From an uncultured Clostridia bacterium (lineage in GTDB: Bacteria; Bacillota; Clostridia; TANB77; CAG-465): a stretch of DNA of 18,675 bases. Of this stretch, positions 5,882 to 13,166 are shown in pieces. A model generated the notes under the pieces. That model saw only the letters and a program-made list of their open reading frames with translations, did not search any database and was not told the DNA's origin. Position 1 is the first letter of the stretch. Each line of letters opens with the position of its first letter. Made by a program: the position numbers and the translations under genes. The DNA is taken from positions 1 to 18,675 of the forward strand of contig CAKPJL010000022.1 of NCBI GenBank assembly GCA_934162655.1, written 5' to 3'.

Positions 5882-6394
5882 TTATTTATTATACTTATTT
5901 ATAAGATAATTATACTTTGTAGCATGTTTCATTTCATCTGTCATTATTTCAAATATCTTATCATAATTTTGTCTTTTATCCATTGATTTTAATATGGTTC
6001 TATATCTTTCCATAGCTGATATTTCACCTTTAAACGCATTTTTTAATCCCTCTAAAAAACTAATATTAAACTGAGTTTGACTTACCATACTATTTTTAGG
6101 AATTTGTATTCCAGTTAAGTCATAGTAAACTTCTCTTAGTAAGATTCCATGTTTTTCCTCATCTTCTTTTATTTTGTTTATAAATTCCTTTGCTTCTTCA
6201 TCTGGTGCAATACTTATTAAGTATTTATAAAATGCATCGTCTTCTGCCTCATTTAGTGTTGAATTTCTTATACTTTCAAGAGCTTTTTTTAACTCTTCTG
6301 CAACTCTTATCTCACCACTTGCACATCTTAAATATTGATTTTGTTCAGTAATCTGATACATATCTAATAATCCAAAATTAAATTTATTTTCCAT
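5882..6394 (-). CDS. Ferritin-like / rubrerythrin-family di-iron protein
   Basis: A 170-residue, mostly helical protein with the four-helix di-iron pattern. Candidate ligands are Glu51 in the first helix, Glu79-x-x-His82 (DEEKHG), Glu124 or Glu129 in EISAMERYR, and Glu154-x-x-His157 (DEMKHATKY). Rubrerythrin-type proteins reduce hydrogen peroxide or handle iron in anaerobes. Here the C-terminal rubredoxin-like Cys4 domain of classical rubrerythrin is missing, so electron delivery must come from elsewhere. GAGGTG lies close before the ATG. It is monocistronic between two terminators. Peroxidase versus iron handling cannot be separated by sequence alone. Confidence 0.8.
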   Translation of the reverse strand: MENKFNFGLLDMYQITEQNQYLRCASGEIRVAEELKKALESIRNSTLNEAEDDAFYKYLISIAPDEEAKEFINKIKEDEEKHGILLREVYYDLTGIQIPKNSMVSQTQFNISFLEGLKNAFKGEISAMERYRTILKSMDKRQNYDKIFEIMTDEMKHATKYNYLINKYNK

Positions 6395-6431
6395 ATACTC
6401 ACCTCCACTTATCTATCTTATAGTATATGAA

Positions 6432-6469
6432 ATAAAAAAAAAGAAGTTAAAATTTTACTTATTAACTTC
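6432..6469 (-). terminator. Terminator of the small membrane protein-trhP-tcdA operon
   Basis: GAAGTTAA and TTAACTTC (6462-6469 and 6443-6450) form a stem with an 11-base loop, followed on the minus strand by about ten T's. The tcdA stop codon lies in the loop. Confidence 0.8.
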
Positions 6470-7153
6470 CTCATTTATTATATCTTTAACAACTTCTGAT
6501 GCAATAATGAGTCCTGCGGCACTTGGAACAAAAGAAATTGAACCAATTGTTTTTGAAACTTTTTCTGACCTTGGTTCTTCTTTAGAGAACACAACTTTTT
6601 GTTTTTTTATACCCAACTCTTTTAAAATTTTTCTTACTTTTTTTGCTAGGGGACACATATATGTTTTATTAATGTCACATATTTTAATATCAAGAGGATT
6701 TATTCTTCTTCCCATCCCCATAGACGAAATACATCTTATATTATTTTTATGTGCAAATTCAATTATAGATATTTTTGCCTCTAAGTTATCAACACAATCA
6801 ACAATATAATCATAATTACTATTTAAAATGCTTGCTATATTCTCCTTGGTTACATTTTCTTTAATTGCAATTAATTTTATGTCCTCATTTATGTCAAATA
6901 CTCTACTTTTAGCTATTTCTACTTTATCTTTGCCTATTGTAGAGTTTAGAGCTATAAGTTGCCTGTTTATGTTAGTAGCATCTACTACATCCTTATCAAC
7001 TATTGTAATATTTAAAATACCACATCTTGCTAAAGCTTCTAAAACATATGAACCAACTCCACCGATTCCTAGTACACAAACATTAGAATTATTTAGTTTT
7101 TTTAAATTTTCTTCTCCTATCAAAATAGAAGTTCTCTCATAAATATTTTTCAT
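6455..7153 (-). CDS. tcdA: tRNA threonylcarbamoyladenosine dehydratase (ThiF/MoeB/E1 superfamily)
   Basis: TcdA uses ATP to cyclise t6A at position 37 of ANN-decoding tRNAs to ct6A. The 232-residue protein has the E1-like nucleotide fold: GIGGVGS (29-35), the acidic DKDVVDATNINRQ region, and the catalytic-type Cys120 in DCVDN. The C-terminal block GSISFVPSAAGLIIASEVV is characteristic of the TcdA/CsdL subgroup, as opposed to ThiF or MoeB, and there is no rhodanese domain. The start has an AGGA site and lies 9 bases after the trhP stop codon. It is the last gene of the operon, whose preceding gene also modifies the tRNA anticodon loop. Confidence 0.9.
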   Translation of the reverse strand: MKNIYERTSILIGEENLKKLNNSNVCVLGIGGVGSYVLEALARCGILNITIVDKDVVDATNINRQLIALNSTIGKDKVEIAKSRVFDINEDIKLIAIKENVTKENIASILNSNYDYIVDCVDNLEAKISIIEFAHKNNIRCISSMGMGRRINPLDIKICDINKTYMCPLAKKVRKILKELGIKKQKVVFSKEEPRSEKVSKTIGSISFVPSAAGLIIASEVVKDIINEEVNK

Positions 7154-7162
7154 ATGTAATTC

Positions 7163-8416
7163 CTACTTTTTCCTTCTAATTATTGTTCCATTTGATACTT
7201 CAAATGGTATTTTTAAAATTACTTTTTGACCTTTTACTCCAGGGTTTATAGTATCAATATTCATATTTGTTTTAATATCTACTAACTCATCTATATCAAA
7301 TGCGTCTACATCAAATTTGTCACTATATAAAATTTCTAGTCTATCTTTTAGACTTAATTTATTTTTTATTTCTACTACGTAGTGTTGACTACTATCACTA
7401 ACTTTTTCTATAACCTTTGCTCCATATTCATAATCCATATTTTCACTCTTACCGTCAAAATCATGAATATCTTGATTATTTTTGTCATCAAAATAAAATT
7501 TAGATAGTCCCCTTGTTTTTACTTTTATAAGTTCATCTAAATATTTTTTGGAATTAAATTCACTTTGTCTATTTTGTTCTTTTAAGTTATAGTATTCATC
7601 TATAGCTTGTCTATATGTTCTTACAACAGTTGCTAAATAATAATCTGTTTTAAGTCTTCCCTCAATCTTTAAGGATTCTACTCCCATTTCTATAATTGTT
7701 GGTATTTCCTCAATTAGACACATGTCTTTTGAAGAAAAAATATATGTTCCTTTATCATCAAAATCGATATTTAGCTTGCTTTCTGGATTATTTACTTCGC
7801 TTGCCACTAGATTATACTGCCATCTACAACTTTGTGCACAATCTCCCTGATTTGCACATCTATTTGCTAAATATTTACTTAAATAGCATCTGCCAGAATA
7901 TGCATAACATATAGCACCATGTATAAACATTTCTACTTCTAAATCTTGTGGCTTATTTTCCATTATATATTTTATATCATTTCTGTTTAATTCTCTTGAT
8001 ATAACAACTCTTTTAGCACCAAATTTTCTCCAAAAATTTGCTGCATGTAAACTTACAGTATTTGCTTGCGTACTGATATGTATATCCATATTTGGTGCTA
8101 TTTGCTTTATCATATCAATTACTCCTGGATCTGATGCTATAATCGCATCGGCACCTATTTTATCAAGACGTTTAATTTCACTTTCAATTTCTTTATAATC
8201 TTCATCCCTAGCATATATATTTAGTGCAACATATACCTTTTTTCCTATGCTATGTGCATAGGAAATTGTTTCTTCTAGTGTATCTGAATTCATTTCTGCT
8301 CTTGTTCTAAGAGATAGTTTTGCAGTTCCTGCATAAACTGCATCTGCACCATACATAAACGCTATTTTTGCCTTATCAACACTTCCTGCTGGTGCCAAAA
8401 GCTCTACTTTCTTCAT
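7163..8416 (-). CDS. trhP: Peptidase U32 family protein, TrhP-type tRNA uridine-34 hydroxylation protein
   Basis: A 417-residue protein of the U32 family. The TIM-barrel N-terminus starts ELLAPAGSVDKAKIAFMYGADAVY. The family signature is seen as EMFIHGAICYAYSGRCYLS, followed by NRCANQGDCAQSCRW. Cys170, Cys177, Cys193 and Cys197 are the likely iron-sulphur ligands. U32 proteins named as collagenase-like peptidases have been reassigned: TrhP (YegQ; YrrN/YrrO in Bacillus) makes 5-hydroxyuridine at tRNA position 34 using prephenate, and RlhA acts on 23S rRNA. Length, with a C-terminal beta domain, fits TrhP better than RlhA. It lies 14 bases after a small membrane protein gene and 9 bases before tcdA. 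The tRNA-modifying neighbour supports the assignment. Confidence 0.85.
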   Translation of the reverse strand: MKKVELLAPAGSVDKAKIAFMYGADAVYAGTAKLSLRTRAEMNSDTLEETISYAHSIGKKVYVALNIYARDEDYKEIESEIKRLDKIGADAIIASDPGVIDMIKQIAPNMDIHISTQANTVSLHAANFWRKFGAKRVVISRELNRNDIKYIMENKPQDLEVEMFIHGAICYAYSGRCYLSKYLANRCANQGDCAQSCRWQYNLVASEVNNPESKLNIDFDDKGTYIFSSKDMCLIEEIPTIIEMGVESLKIEGRLKTDYYLATVVRTYRQAIDEYYNLKEQNRQSEFNSKKYLDELIKVKTRGLSKFYFDDKNNQDIHDFDGKSENMDYEYGAKVIEKVSDSSQHYVVEIKNKLSLKDRLEILYSDKFDVDAFDIDELVDIKTNMNIDTINPGVKGQKVILKIPFEVSNGTIIRRKK

Positions 8417-8430
8417 TTTAATACTCCTTT

Positions 8431-8688
8431 TTAGTCTACATTATAAGATTTAAACCATGTTCCAAATTCTATTTTATTTTTGCCGTTTAATATCTTATAG
8501 TCAAATATTTTATAAAATAACCCAATATATTCTACTGTTCCACCATCTTCATATTCTGCCCTCATTATAGAAAATACAGGTTTTTTTCCATCTATTAATT
8601 TGCTTATGTCCGCTGCCATAAAGGTAAAACAAACAATAGTAAACAATATTATAGATGTTACAAGTATAATTACAGTTTTTTTAGACAT
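8431..8688 (-). CDS. Small membrane-anchored or secreted protein of unknown function
   Basis: An 85-residue protein. The N-terminus (MSKKTVIILVTSIILFTIVCFTFM) is a basic start plus a hydrophobic helix, either an uncleaved anchor or a signal peptide. The remainder is a small extracytoplasmic domain containing KKPVFSI, EDGGTVEYIGLFYKIFDYKIL and GTWFKSY. I recall this type of domain as widespread in uncharacterised Firmicutes proteins but cannot name it. The ATG at 8688 is preferred because GAGGTGG lies about 8 bases upstream. It opens the operon with trhP and tcdA, directly behind a good promoter. A role in tRNA modification seems unlikely from its location, and co-transcription may be incidental. 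Confidence 0.75.
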   Translation of the reverse strand: MSKKTVIILVTSIILFTIVCFTFMAADISKLIDGKKPVFSIMRAEYEDGGTVEYIGLFYKIFDYKILNGKNKIEFGTWFKSYNVD

Positions 8689-8718
8689 AACACACCACCT
8701 CATGTTATTATGTTATAT

Positions 8719-8747
8719 ATTATACTATTATTTCGTATAAAAGTAAA
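8719..8747 (-). promoter_or_regulatory. Sigma-A promoter of the small membrane protein-trhP-tcdA operon
   Basis: On the minus strand TTTACT and TATAAT are 17 bases apart. It sits between the upstream gene's terminator and the first gene, giving a leader of about 25 bases. Confidence 0.65.
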
Positions 8748-8756
8748 TATTTTATA

Positions 8757-8785
8757 AAATAAAAGATGTATAACAATATACATCT
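8757..8785 (-). terminator. Terminator of the HD-domain gene
   Basis: AGATGTATA (8764-8772) and its complement (8777-8785) form a perfect 9-base stem with a 4-base loop. TTTTATTTT follows on the minus strand. The stem includes the gene's stop codon. Confidence 0.8.
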
Positions 8786-9459
8786 CATATATTTTTATTT
8801 ACTATATAATCACAAATCTCATTTGCTTTTTTATCAAATTTTTCTTTGTCTTTAATTAATTCTTGCAAATCATCTAAATATTTTTTATATTTATCATCAT
8901 CTACATAATATTTCTTTACTGCATATCCATTAACTCCAAATTTTTCTTGGGCATGATCATACACTCTTTGTATATGCTCATTTCTATTATGATTTTGAAA
9001 GTGTTCAAATGAATAGCAAATAGCTCTCAAAAAATATTCATCAATACTTATGTTTTTATCAGCAGATGCTAAAATTTTTCCATAAATATTTCTTGGAATA
9101 TTTGGATTAGACGCCCTATGATCTTCTATTGCCTCTTTTACTATGTTTTTTTCTTTGCTACTTATAAATCTATCTAAATTCTTATCTTCTTGCATAATTT
9201 TTGCAGATACTATTTCATGATGTTCCCTATCTATATGATCGCCTATATCATGGTAAGAAACTGTAATATATAGTAAATCATAATTTATATTATATTTTTT
9301 AGATATTTCATAGGCTCTATTAAGTACATACATAATATGTGATATATCATGTGCCTTTCCATTTTTTTCATACTCTTTAAACACATTAGTTTTTATATAA
9401 CTAAGAAGTTCTTGATTTACCATTTGTTCAAATTGTTTAATTTGACTACAATCATTCAT
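8785..9459 (-). CDS. HD-domain metal-dependent phosphohydrolase
   Basis: A 224-residue cytosolic protein with the HD superfamily pattern: AHDISHIMYV (His37 or His41), the HD pair His70-Asp71 in YHDIGDH, His114 in EDHRAS and Asp134 in ASADK. These residues bind one or two divalent metals and hydrolyse phosphate esters, often of nucleotides. The substrate cannot be inferred. A charged, helical C-terminus (about 185-215) could form a coiled coil. The start has GGGG 9 bases upstream. It is monocistronic between two terminators and shares no operon with the neighbouring surface-protein genes. Confidence 0.85.
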   Translation of the reverse strand: MNDCSQIKQFEQMVNQELLSYIKTNVFKEYEKNGKAHDISHIMYVLNRAYEISKKYNINYDLLYITVSYHDIGDHIDREHHEIVSAKIMQEDKNLDRFISSKEKNIVKEAIEDHRASNPNIPRNIYGKILASADKNISIDEYFLRAICYSFEHFQNHNRNEHIQRVYDHAQEKFGVNGYAVKKYYVDDDKYKKYLDDLQELIKDKEKFDKKANEICDYIVNKNI

Positions 9460-9506
9460 TGATAAAATCCCCTTTTTTTAAATTATATCATTTAAAAGCT
9501 AAATAA

Positions 9507-9546
9507 ACAATAAAAGTTTCAAATATTGATAATACTTGAAGCTTTT
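9507..9546 (-). terminator. Probable terminator of the beta-helix protein gene
   Basis: AAAAGTTTCAAATATT (9512-9527) pairs with AATACTTGAAGCTTTT (9531-9546) with one wobble and one mismatch. A T-rich stretch follows on the minus strand. Confidence 0.6.
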
Positions 9547-9554
9547 ATAATATA

Positions 9555-10958
9555 TTATTTATTTGGTGTTAAGATACCCCCACCCACTAAATGAATAGTT
9601 TTTCCATCAAGTGAGCTACACTTGTTTGCATCATAATATATGTTATAACCATTGGAAATTATATTGCTAAAATCATCTGTTTCATCTTCTATACATGTAA
9701 TATATGCATCAGACTCAAGTGTTAGACTAGATGTCTTGTCAAGTGTAATTTTTATATAGTTAGCACTACCGTCTTCATTTATCTTAGATGTAAGATGTGA
9801 ATTACTTTCCAAATTTATCTCTATTTTACTTATTTTGTCTGCTACTAAAGCTCCACTAAGTTTTTGGTTTTTAGCATTAAGTACCACAGACGCTCCATTT
9901 TGTCCACTAGTTCCCCACTCTCCATCATTTCCAGATGCTTTTAGTAAAACTTGACTTCCAAAATTTAACTTAGTATTTTCTAAATTTATAACAGCATCTG
10001 TATTAGTTGAAAAAAACATCGGTGCAGCATTATAAACAGTTGAATCTTCTAATATTGTTAAAGTAGAGTTGCTAGAACTAAATGTACCAACACCTTCTGC
10101 TGCATCACCAGACATACTTTGGTATATCATAATACCACAGCTATCAATACCATTTTCTACCCTTCCATAGCCATTAGATACTAATGTAGAGTCATTTACA
10201 GTTACTGAGTTTTTTCCTTCAATAACAGTAATTGATGAACCTAGTGCTTTACCTGTAATATTTGATACTGTTATGTTACCCGTTGAATATATGCATGGTG
10301 AACCTTTTCCAGAAGTATTAAGGATACTATCTGTGACTGTTATAATTCCTTCTCCCCTATCTGTTGCCACCGCTGCACAATGTGCCCCTTGTGTATTTAT
10401 CGTTACTTTATTTGCAATGATAGTTCCAGAATATGTAGCATCTAAACCACGAGACGAGTCTTTTTGGGTGTTAATTTCTACATTATTTAAAACAACTTTT
10501 GCATATTCACCTGTGGAAAATACAGCATTTGCACCAACAGCATCTGTATTTATTTTAGTATTACTAATTTCAAGTGTTGAGTTTTGTGTAGCAATAGCTA
10601 CTGCATTAAGGCCATAAAATTCACTTTGCTCTGTATTTGAAGTATCCCCTTGCTTATTTATAACAGATGAACTAATTTTTAAATTTCCACCATTTGAAAC
10701 TTTAACTACTGAGGTATCCTTTTCATCACTTGATAATGTTTCATCTAAAATTTCTTGTGTATCAGTAACTTCTATATTTGAATTTATATCTACATTTTCT
10801 AAATTATTATTATTTTTGCCATCACCCATTTCTTTTCTAAAATCGTCCATTCCTTTAAAAAATTTCATATGATTAGAAAAATAGTAATACATAAGTCCAA
10901 ATAGTATTAAAAAGAGTACAACAATAATAATTATTAATAAAGTATAATTTTTTTTCAT
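9555..10958 (-). CDS. Membrane-anchored beta-helix surface protein
   Basis: A 467-residue protein with one N-terminal transmembrane helix (about 5-27, LLIIIIVVLFLILFGLMYYYF), an Asn/Asp-rich linker to about residue 90, then about 370 residues of short repeating strands such as NSTLEISNTKI and TGNITVSN that fit a right-handed parallel beta helix. It should sit outside the cell. Proteins with GSPCIYSTG and RGLDATYSG motifs like these recur in Clostridia and other Firmicutes as uncharacterised or adhesin-like proteins. Their ligand is unknown. I chose the ATG at 10958, which has AAGGAG 8 bases upstream, over one 33 bases earlier. No cell-wall sorting signal (LPxTG) is seen, so anchoring is by the N-terminal helix. 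It forms an operon with the small membrane protein 13 bases upstream. Confidence 0.8.
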   Translation of the reverse strand: MKKNYTLLIIIIVVLFLILFGLMYYYFSNHMKFFKGMDDFRKEMGDGKNNNNLENVDINSNIEVTDTQEILDETLSSDEKDTSVVKVSNGGNLKISSSVINKQGDTSNTEQSEFYGLNAVAIATQNSTLEISNTKINTDAVGANAVFSTGEYAKVVLNNVEINTQKDSSRGLDATYSGTIIANKVTINTQGAHCAAVATDRGEGIITVTDSILNTSGKGSPCIYSTGNITVSNITGKALGSSITVIEGKNSVTVNDSTLVSNGYGRVENGIDSCGIMIYQSMSGDAAEGVGTFSSSNSTLTILEDSTVYNAAPMFFSTNTDAVINLENTKLNFGSQVLLKASGNDGEWGTSGQNGASVVLNAKNQKLSGALVADKISKIEINLESNSHLTSKINEDGSANYIKITLDKTSSLTLESDAYITCIEDETDDFSNIISNGYNIYYDANKCSSLDGKTIHLVGGGILTPNK

Positions 10959-10971
10959 ATTATTCTCCTTT

Positions 10972-11250
10972 TTAATTACTTGATTCTTCACTTTTTTGAT
11001 CGTTGTTCATTTCTTGTTTACCATCACTATCTAGCGGTTTTTCCGGCATTTCTTCTTTGTCTTGTGGCATTTTATTGTCTAGTCTTTTTAAGTCTTTATT
11101 ATTGCCATCTTGATAAATGTTAACCATCTCTCCCCTACTTGGCATCTTAGCATTTTCATCAGTCATTTTATCATAAATTATAAAAACAGTAGTTACCACA
11201 ATAGCCCCAATTAAAATACCAATAACTAAATACAAAATTTTTTCTTTCAT
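10972..11250 (-). CDS. Small single-pass membrane protein, partner of the beta-helix protein
   Basis: An unrecognised 92-residue protein. One hydrophobic helix (about 4-25, ILYLVIGILIGAIVVTTVFIIY) is followed by 65 strongly charged, low-complexity residues rich in Lys, Glu, Asp, Met and Pro (for example KMPQDKEEMPEKPLD). The tail is probably unstructured and lies outside the cell. GAGGAGGAG just before the ATG is a strong ribosome site, so the protein may be made in excess of its downstream neighbour. The pair is one operon. A role in displaying or exporting the beta-helix protein is plausible but is inferred only from adjacency and shared topology. Confidence 0.72.
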   Translation of the reverse strand: MKEKILYLVIGILIGAIVVTTVFIIYDKMTDENAKMPSRGEMVNIYQDGNNKDLKRLDNKMPQDKEEMPEKPLDSDGKQEMNNDQKSEESSN

Positions 11251-11282
11251 GTTTTCTCCTCCTCTAACTGTATTTTAATCAT

Positions 11283-11303
11283 ATTTTGTGTTAATTTTGT
11301 GTT
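11283..11303. promoter_or_regulatory. Tandem 10-bp direct repeat with an 11-bp period upstream of the surface-protein operon
   Basis: ATTTTGTGTT occurs at 11283-11292 and again at 11294-11303, an exact repeat with an 11-base period. Such spacing puts two sites on the same DNA face and is typical of OmpR/PhoB-type response regulators. It ends 33 bases before the first gene's ATG (11250), roughly where a -35 region would fall. No strong -35 was seen, consistent with an activated promoter. Confidence 0.5.
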
Positions 11304-11346
11304 TATAAAAAGAAAAATAAAAGGAAATGTATAATTCCTTTTATTT
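11304..11346 (-). terminator. Terminator of the desulfoferrodoxin-GIY-YIG unit
   Basis: AAATAAAAGGAA (11315-11326) pairs perfectly with TTCCTTTTATTT (11335-11346). A T-rich run follows on the minus strand. The stem overlaps the last codons of the GIY-YIG gene. Confidence 0.72.
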
Positions 11347-11610
11347 ATTAAATTTATCTATTAAAATTTCTTTTTTTGTATGAGTATATGTTTTAAGTGT
11401 AGCTTCTCTTTTTAGTGCTTCACTTTTTGTATCAAACTGCTCAAAATATACTAATTTTACTGGAAGCCTTGCCCTCGTATACTTAGCTCCTTTTCCTAGA
11501 TTATGCACATATTCCCTTCTATACGGATTTTTAGCATATCCGCTATAAATACTGCCATCACTACATTTTAGCATATAAGCATAATGTTTACTTTCATCTA
11601 TTATATTCAT
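11341..11610 (-). CDS. GIY-YIG nuclease-domain protein (YhbQ/YazA type)
   Basis: An 89-residue stand-alone GIY-YIG domain. The two core strands are HYAYMLKC (Tyr10, Tyr12) and SIYSGYAKN (Tyr22, Gly24). Arg31-Arg32 and Asn37 follow, then LGKGAKYTRARLPVKLVYFE, which is typical of this subfamily, and a candidate metal-binding Glu69 in ALKREATLK. Stand-alone members are small, often of unclear biological role, and some cut DNA. The ATG begins one base after the stop codon of desulfoferrodoxin and has no nearby ribosome site of its own, so translation is probably coupled to it. The N-terminus is about 7 residues longer than a minimal domain. Confidence 0.9.
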   Translation of the reverse strand: MNIIDESKHYAYMLKCSDGSIYSGYAKNPYRREYVHNLGKGAKYTRARLPVKLVYFEQFDTKSEALKREATLKTYTHTKKEILIDKFNK

Positions 11611-11611
11611 T

Positions 11612-11992
11612 TTATTTTATATCACTCTTCCATAACTGATGTTTATTACAATAAGCATAAATTGTAGATTGTTTTTCATATTTAAATCTACAACTAGCTT
11701 CTTGCTCTGGATATAAATAGACTATTTCTTCACGACCATTTTTTACTTTTGCAATCCACATTATATAATGATCATTATCCATTGGATGATCTATACTAAC
11801 ATATATTTCATCTTCTACTATTTCATATTTTGGTATATGCTTATCCTTATTTGCGTCGCAAGTATTTGGGGTTAAGAGCTCCATACTTTTACCACAACAC
11901 TTAATAGAACAATCACTACAATTACAATCATATATTACATGCACTAGTGCTCCACAATCTTTGCACCTTTTTATTAATAAATCATTTTTCAT
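11612..11992 (-). CDS. dfx: Desulfoferrodoxin (class I superoxide reductase)
   Basis: Reduces superoxide to peroxide without making oxygen, a key defence of anaerobes. From the ATG at 11992 (126 residues) the numbering matches classical desulfoferrodoxin. The N-terminal desulforedoxin-type iron site is Cys10, Cys13, Cys32, Cys33 (CKDCG and CCGKSM). The catalytic centre II iron is held by His52, His69, His75, His118 and Cys115 (DKHIP, DHPMDNDHYI and CNKHQLW), with the reaction-assisting Lys51. The ATG with GAGGTG 6 bases upstream is preferred to a GTG 9 bases earlier. An unusual insertion, CNCSDC (Cys23, Cys25, Cys28), adds three Cys between the two halves of the first iron site. It is co-transcribed with the GIY-YIG gene. 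Confidence 0.93.
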   Translation of the reverse strand: MKNDLLIKRCKDCGALVHVIYDCNCSDCSIKCCGKSMELLTPNTCDANKDKHIPKYEIVEDEIYVSIDHPMDNDHYIMWIAKVKNGREEIVYLYPEQEASCRFKYEKQSTIYAYCNKHQLWKSDIK

Positions 11993-12010
11993 AAAAAGCA
12001 CCTCATTTTT

Positions 12011-12039
12011 ATTATATCACATTTTACCTTTATCTTCAA
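12011..12039 (-). promoter_or_regulatory. Sigma-A promoter of the desulfoferrodoxin gene
   Basis: On the minus strand TTGAAG and TATAAT are 17 bases apart, with TG one base before the -10. Transcription would start only about 12 bases before the ATG, just in front of the ribosome site, giving a very short leader. Confidence 0.5.
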
Positions 12040-12123
12040 AAATCGATATTTTATACATAACATATATAGATTTATTATATTATTTATGATATATTTTTAT
12101 TAAACTTAATAAGGAGTGATAAT

Positions 12124-12753
12124 ATGAAAAAATATATTAGCTTTTTAGTAAAAAGCATTTTAGCAGGAATTATGATAGGAATTGGTGGAACAATTTTTCT
12201 ATCTTGCAGTAATAAATTTATTGGAGCTATTCTATTTGCAATTGGACTTTTTATTATTGTAACAAGAGATTTTAATTTATTTACAGGTAAAATTGGATAT
12301 ATTTTTGAAAATCCACCCAAATACCTTATAGAAGTAATTATTACACTTATTGGAAATTTTATTGGCACATTTATTGTTGGATTTGTACTAAGGTACACAA
12401 GAATTTCAAAACTCATTATGCTAAAGGCAAATGAAATCTGTCTTTTAAAACTAAATGATAATATCTTAAGTATACTAATACTTTCATTTTTCTGTGGTAT
12501 GCTTATGTACATTGCAGTAAATGGATATAAAACTATAAGTGATAACGTTGGAAAAAATATAGTATTATTTTTATGTGTTGTTGTTTTCATATTATGTGGA
12601 TTTGAACATTGTATTGCCAACATGTACTATTTTTCAATAGCTAATATGTGGAATTTTAAATCATTTTTATATCTATTAATTATGATTTTAGGTAATTCTT
12701 TTGGTGGAGTGTTTATTCCATTATCTAATAAACTAATTAAAAATGGTAAATAA
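12124..12753 (+). CDS. Formate/nitrite transporter (FNT) family channel
   Basis: A 209-residue membrane channel for small monovalent anions (formate, nitrite or hydrosulphide). Six helices can be placed at about 7-28, 33-50, 68-90, 113-132, 145-165 and 180-200. Family landmarks are LAGIMIGIGGTIFLS at the start, the omega-loop region FNLFTGKIGYIF, and GFEHCIANMYYF with the central-pore His162. It is shorter than FocA (about 280) mainly in its termini and loops. AAGGAGTG precedes the ATG. Neighbours on both sides run the other way, and no formate or nitrite enzyme is adjacent, so the substrate cannot be assigned from context. Confidence 0.88.
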   Translation: MKKYISFLVKSILAGIMIGIGGTIFLSCSNKFIGAILFAIGLFIIVTRDFNLFTGKIGYIFENPPKYLIEVIITLIGNFIGTFIVGFVLRYTRISKLIMLKANEICLLKLNDNILSILILSFFCGMLMYIAVNGYKTISDNVGKNIVLFLCVVVFILCGFEHCIANMYYFSIANMWNFKSFLYLLIMILGNSFGGVFIPLSNKLIKNGK

Positions 12754-12758
12754 ATAAA

Positions 12759-12790
12759 AAAGGATGCAATATAAAAATATTACATCCTTA
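12759..12790. terminator. Bidirectional terminator after the FNT gene
   Basis: AAGGATG (12760-12766) and CATCCTT (12783-12789), extended inward by AATA/TATT across one mismatch, form a stem with T-rich ends on both strands between convergent genes. Confidence 0.8.
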
Positions 12791-12798
12791 TTTTATTT

Positions 12799-13059
12799 TT
12801 ACTGCAATGCCATACCAGCAGCAAGTCCACTAAATACACCAAGTACACTTAATACTACTAAGACGATTAATATCAATAAATATACACAAAAAAATGATCT
12901 CGCATAGTTCTTAACATTTACATTTTGTGTTCCACCACATGCAAATACAATAAGTATTATGAATCCAACAAATGGTATAGAAAAAAGTAATTGATAGCCA
13001 AAATATCCCCATGCAGATATTGGTCTAAATCTTTCTTCACCGTTATAATTATTTGCCAT
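12799..13059 (-). CDS. Small two-helix membrane protein of unknown function
   Basis: An 86-residue protein with a short polar N-terminus (MANNYNGEERFRPIS), then AWGYFGYQLLFSIPFVGFIILIVFACG (first membrane hairpin or helix), a polar loop NVNVKNYARSFFC, and a second long hydrophobic helix. The RPISAWGYFGYQ and NYARS elements recur, as I recall them, in small Firmicutes membrane proteins with no known role. AAGGAGG precedes the ATG and a good promoter lies upstream. It is monocistronic. No catalytic motif is visible. Confidence 0.75.
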   Translation of the reverse strand: MANNYNGEERFRPISAWGYFGYQLLFSIPFVGFIILIVFACGGTQNVNVKNYARSFFCVYLLILIVLVVLSVLGVFSGLAAGMALQ

Positions 13060-13107
13060 AAAAAATTCCTCCTTATTTAAAAATAGATAAAAATTTACTA
13101 TACTTAT

Positions 13108-13135
13108 ATTATATTTAAATTTTAAACAAAGTCAA
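13108..13135 (-). promoter_or_regulatory. Sigma-A promoter of the two-helix membrane protein
   Basis: On the minus strand TTGACT and TATAAT are 16 bases apart. The predicted leader is about 40 bases. Confidence 0.65.
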
Positions 13136-13166
13136 TATATAAAGTAATAAAATATGACATATATTT

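Noticed and set aside
10273..10617. A 114-codon open frame on the plus strand inside the beta-helix gene.
   Set aside because: It is opposite a coherent repetitive protein, has no ribosome site and matches no family I know.
12084..12623. A long open frame on the minus strand opposite the FNT gene.
   Set aside because: It has no ribosome site, is antisense to a clearly recognised channel, and its composition is what the complement of a membrane-protein gene gives.
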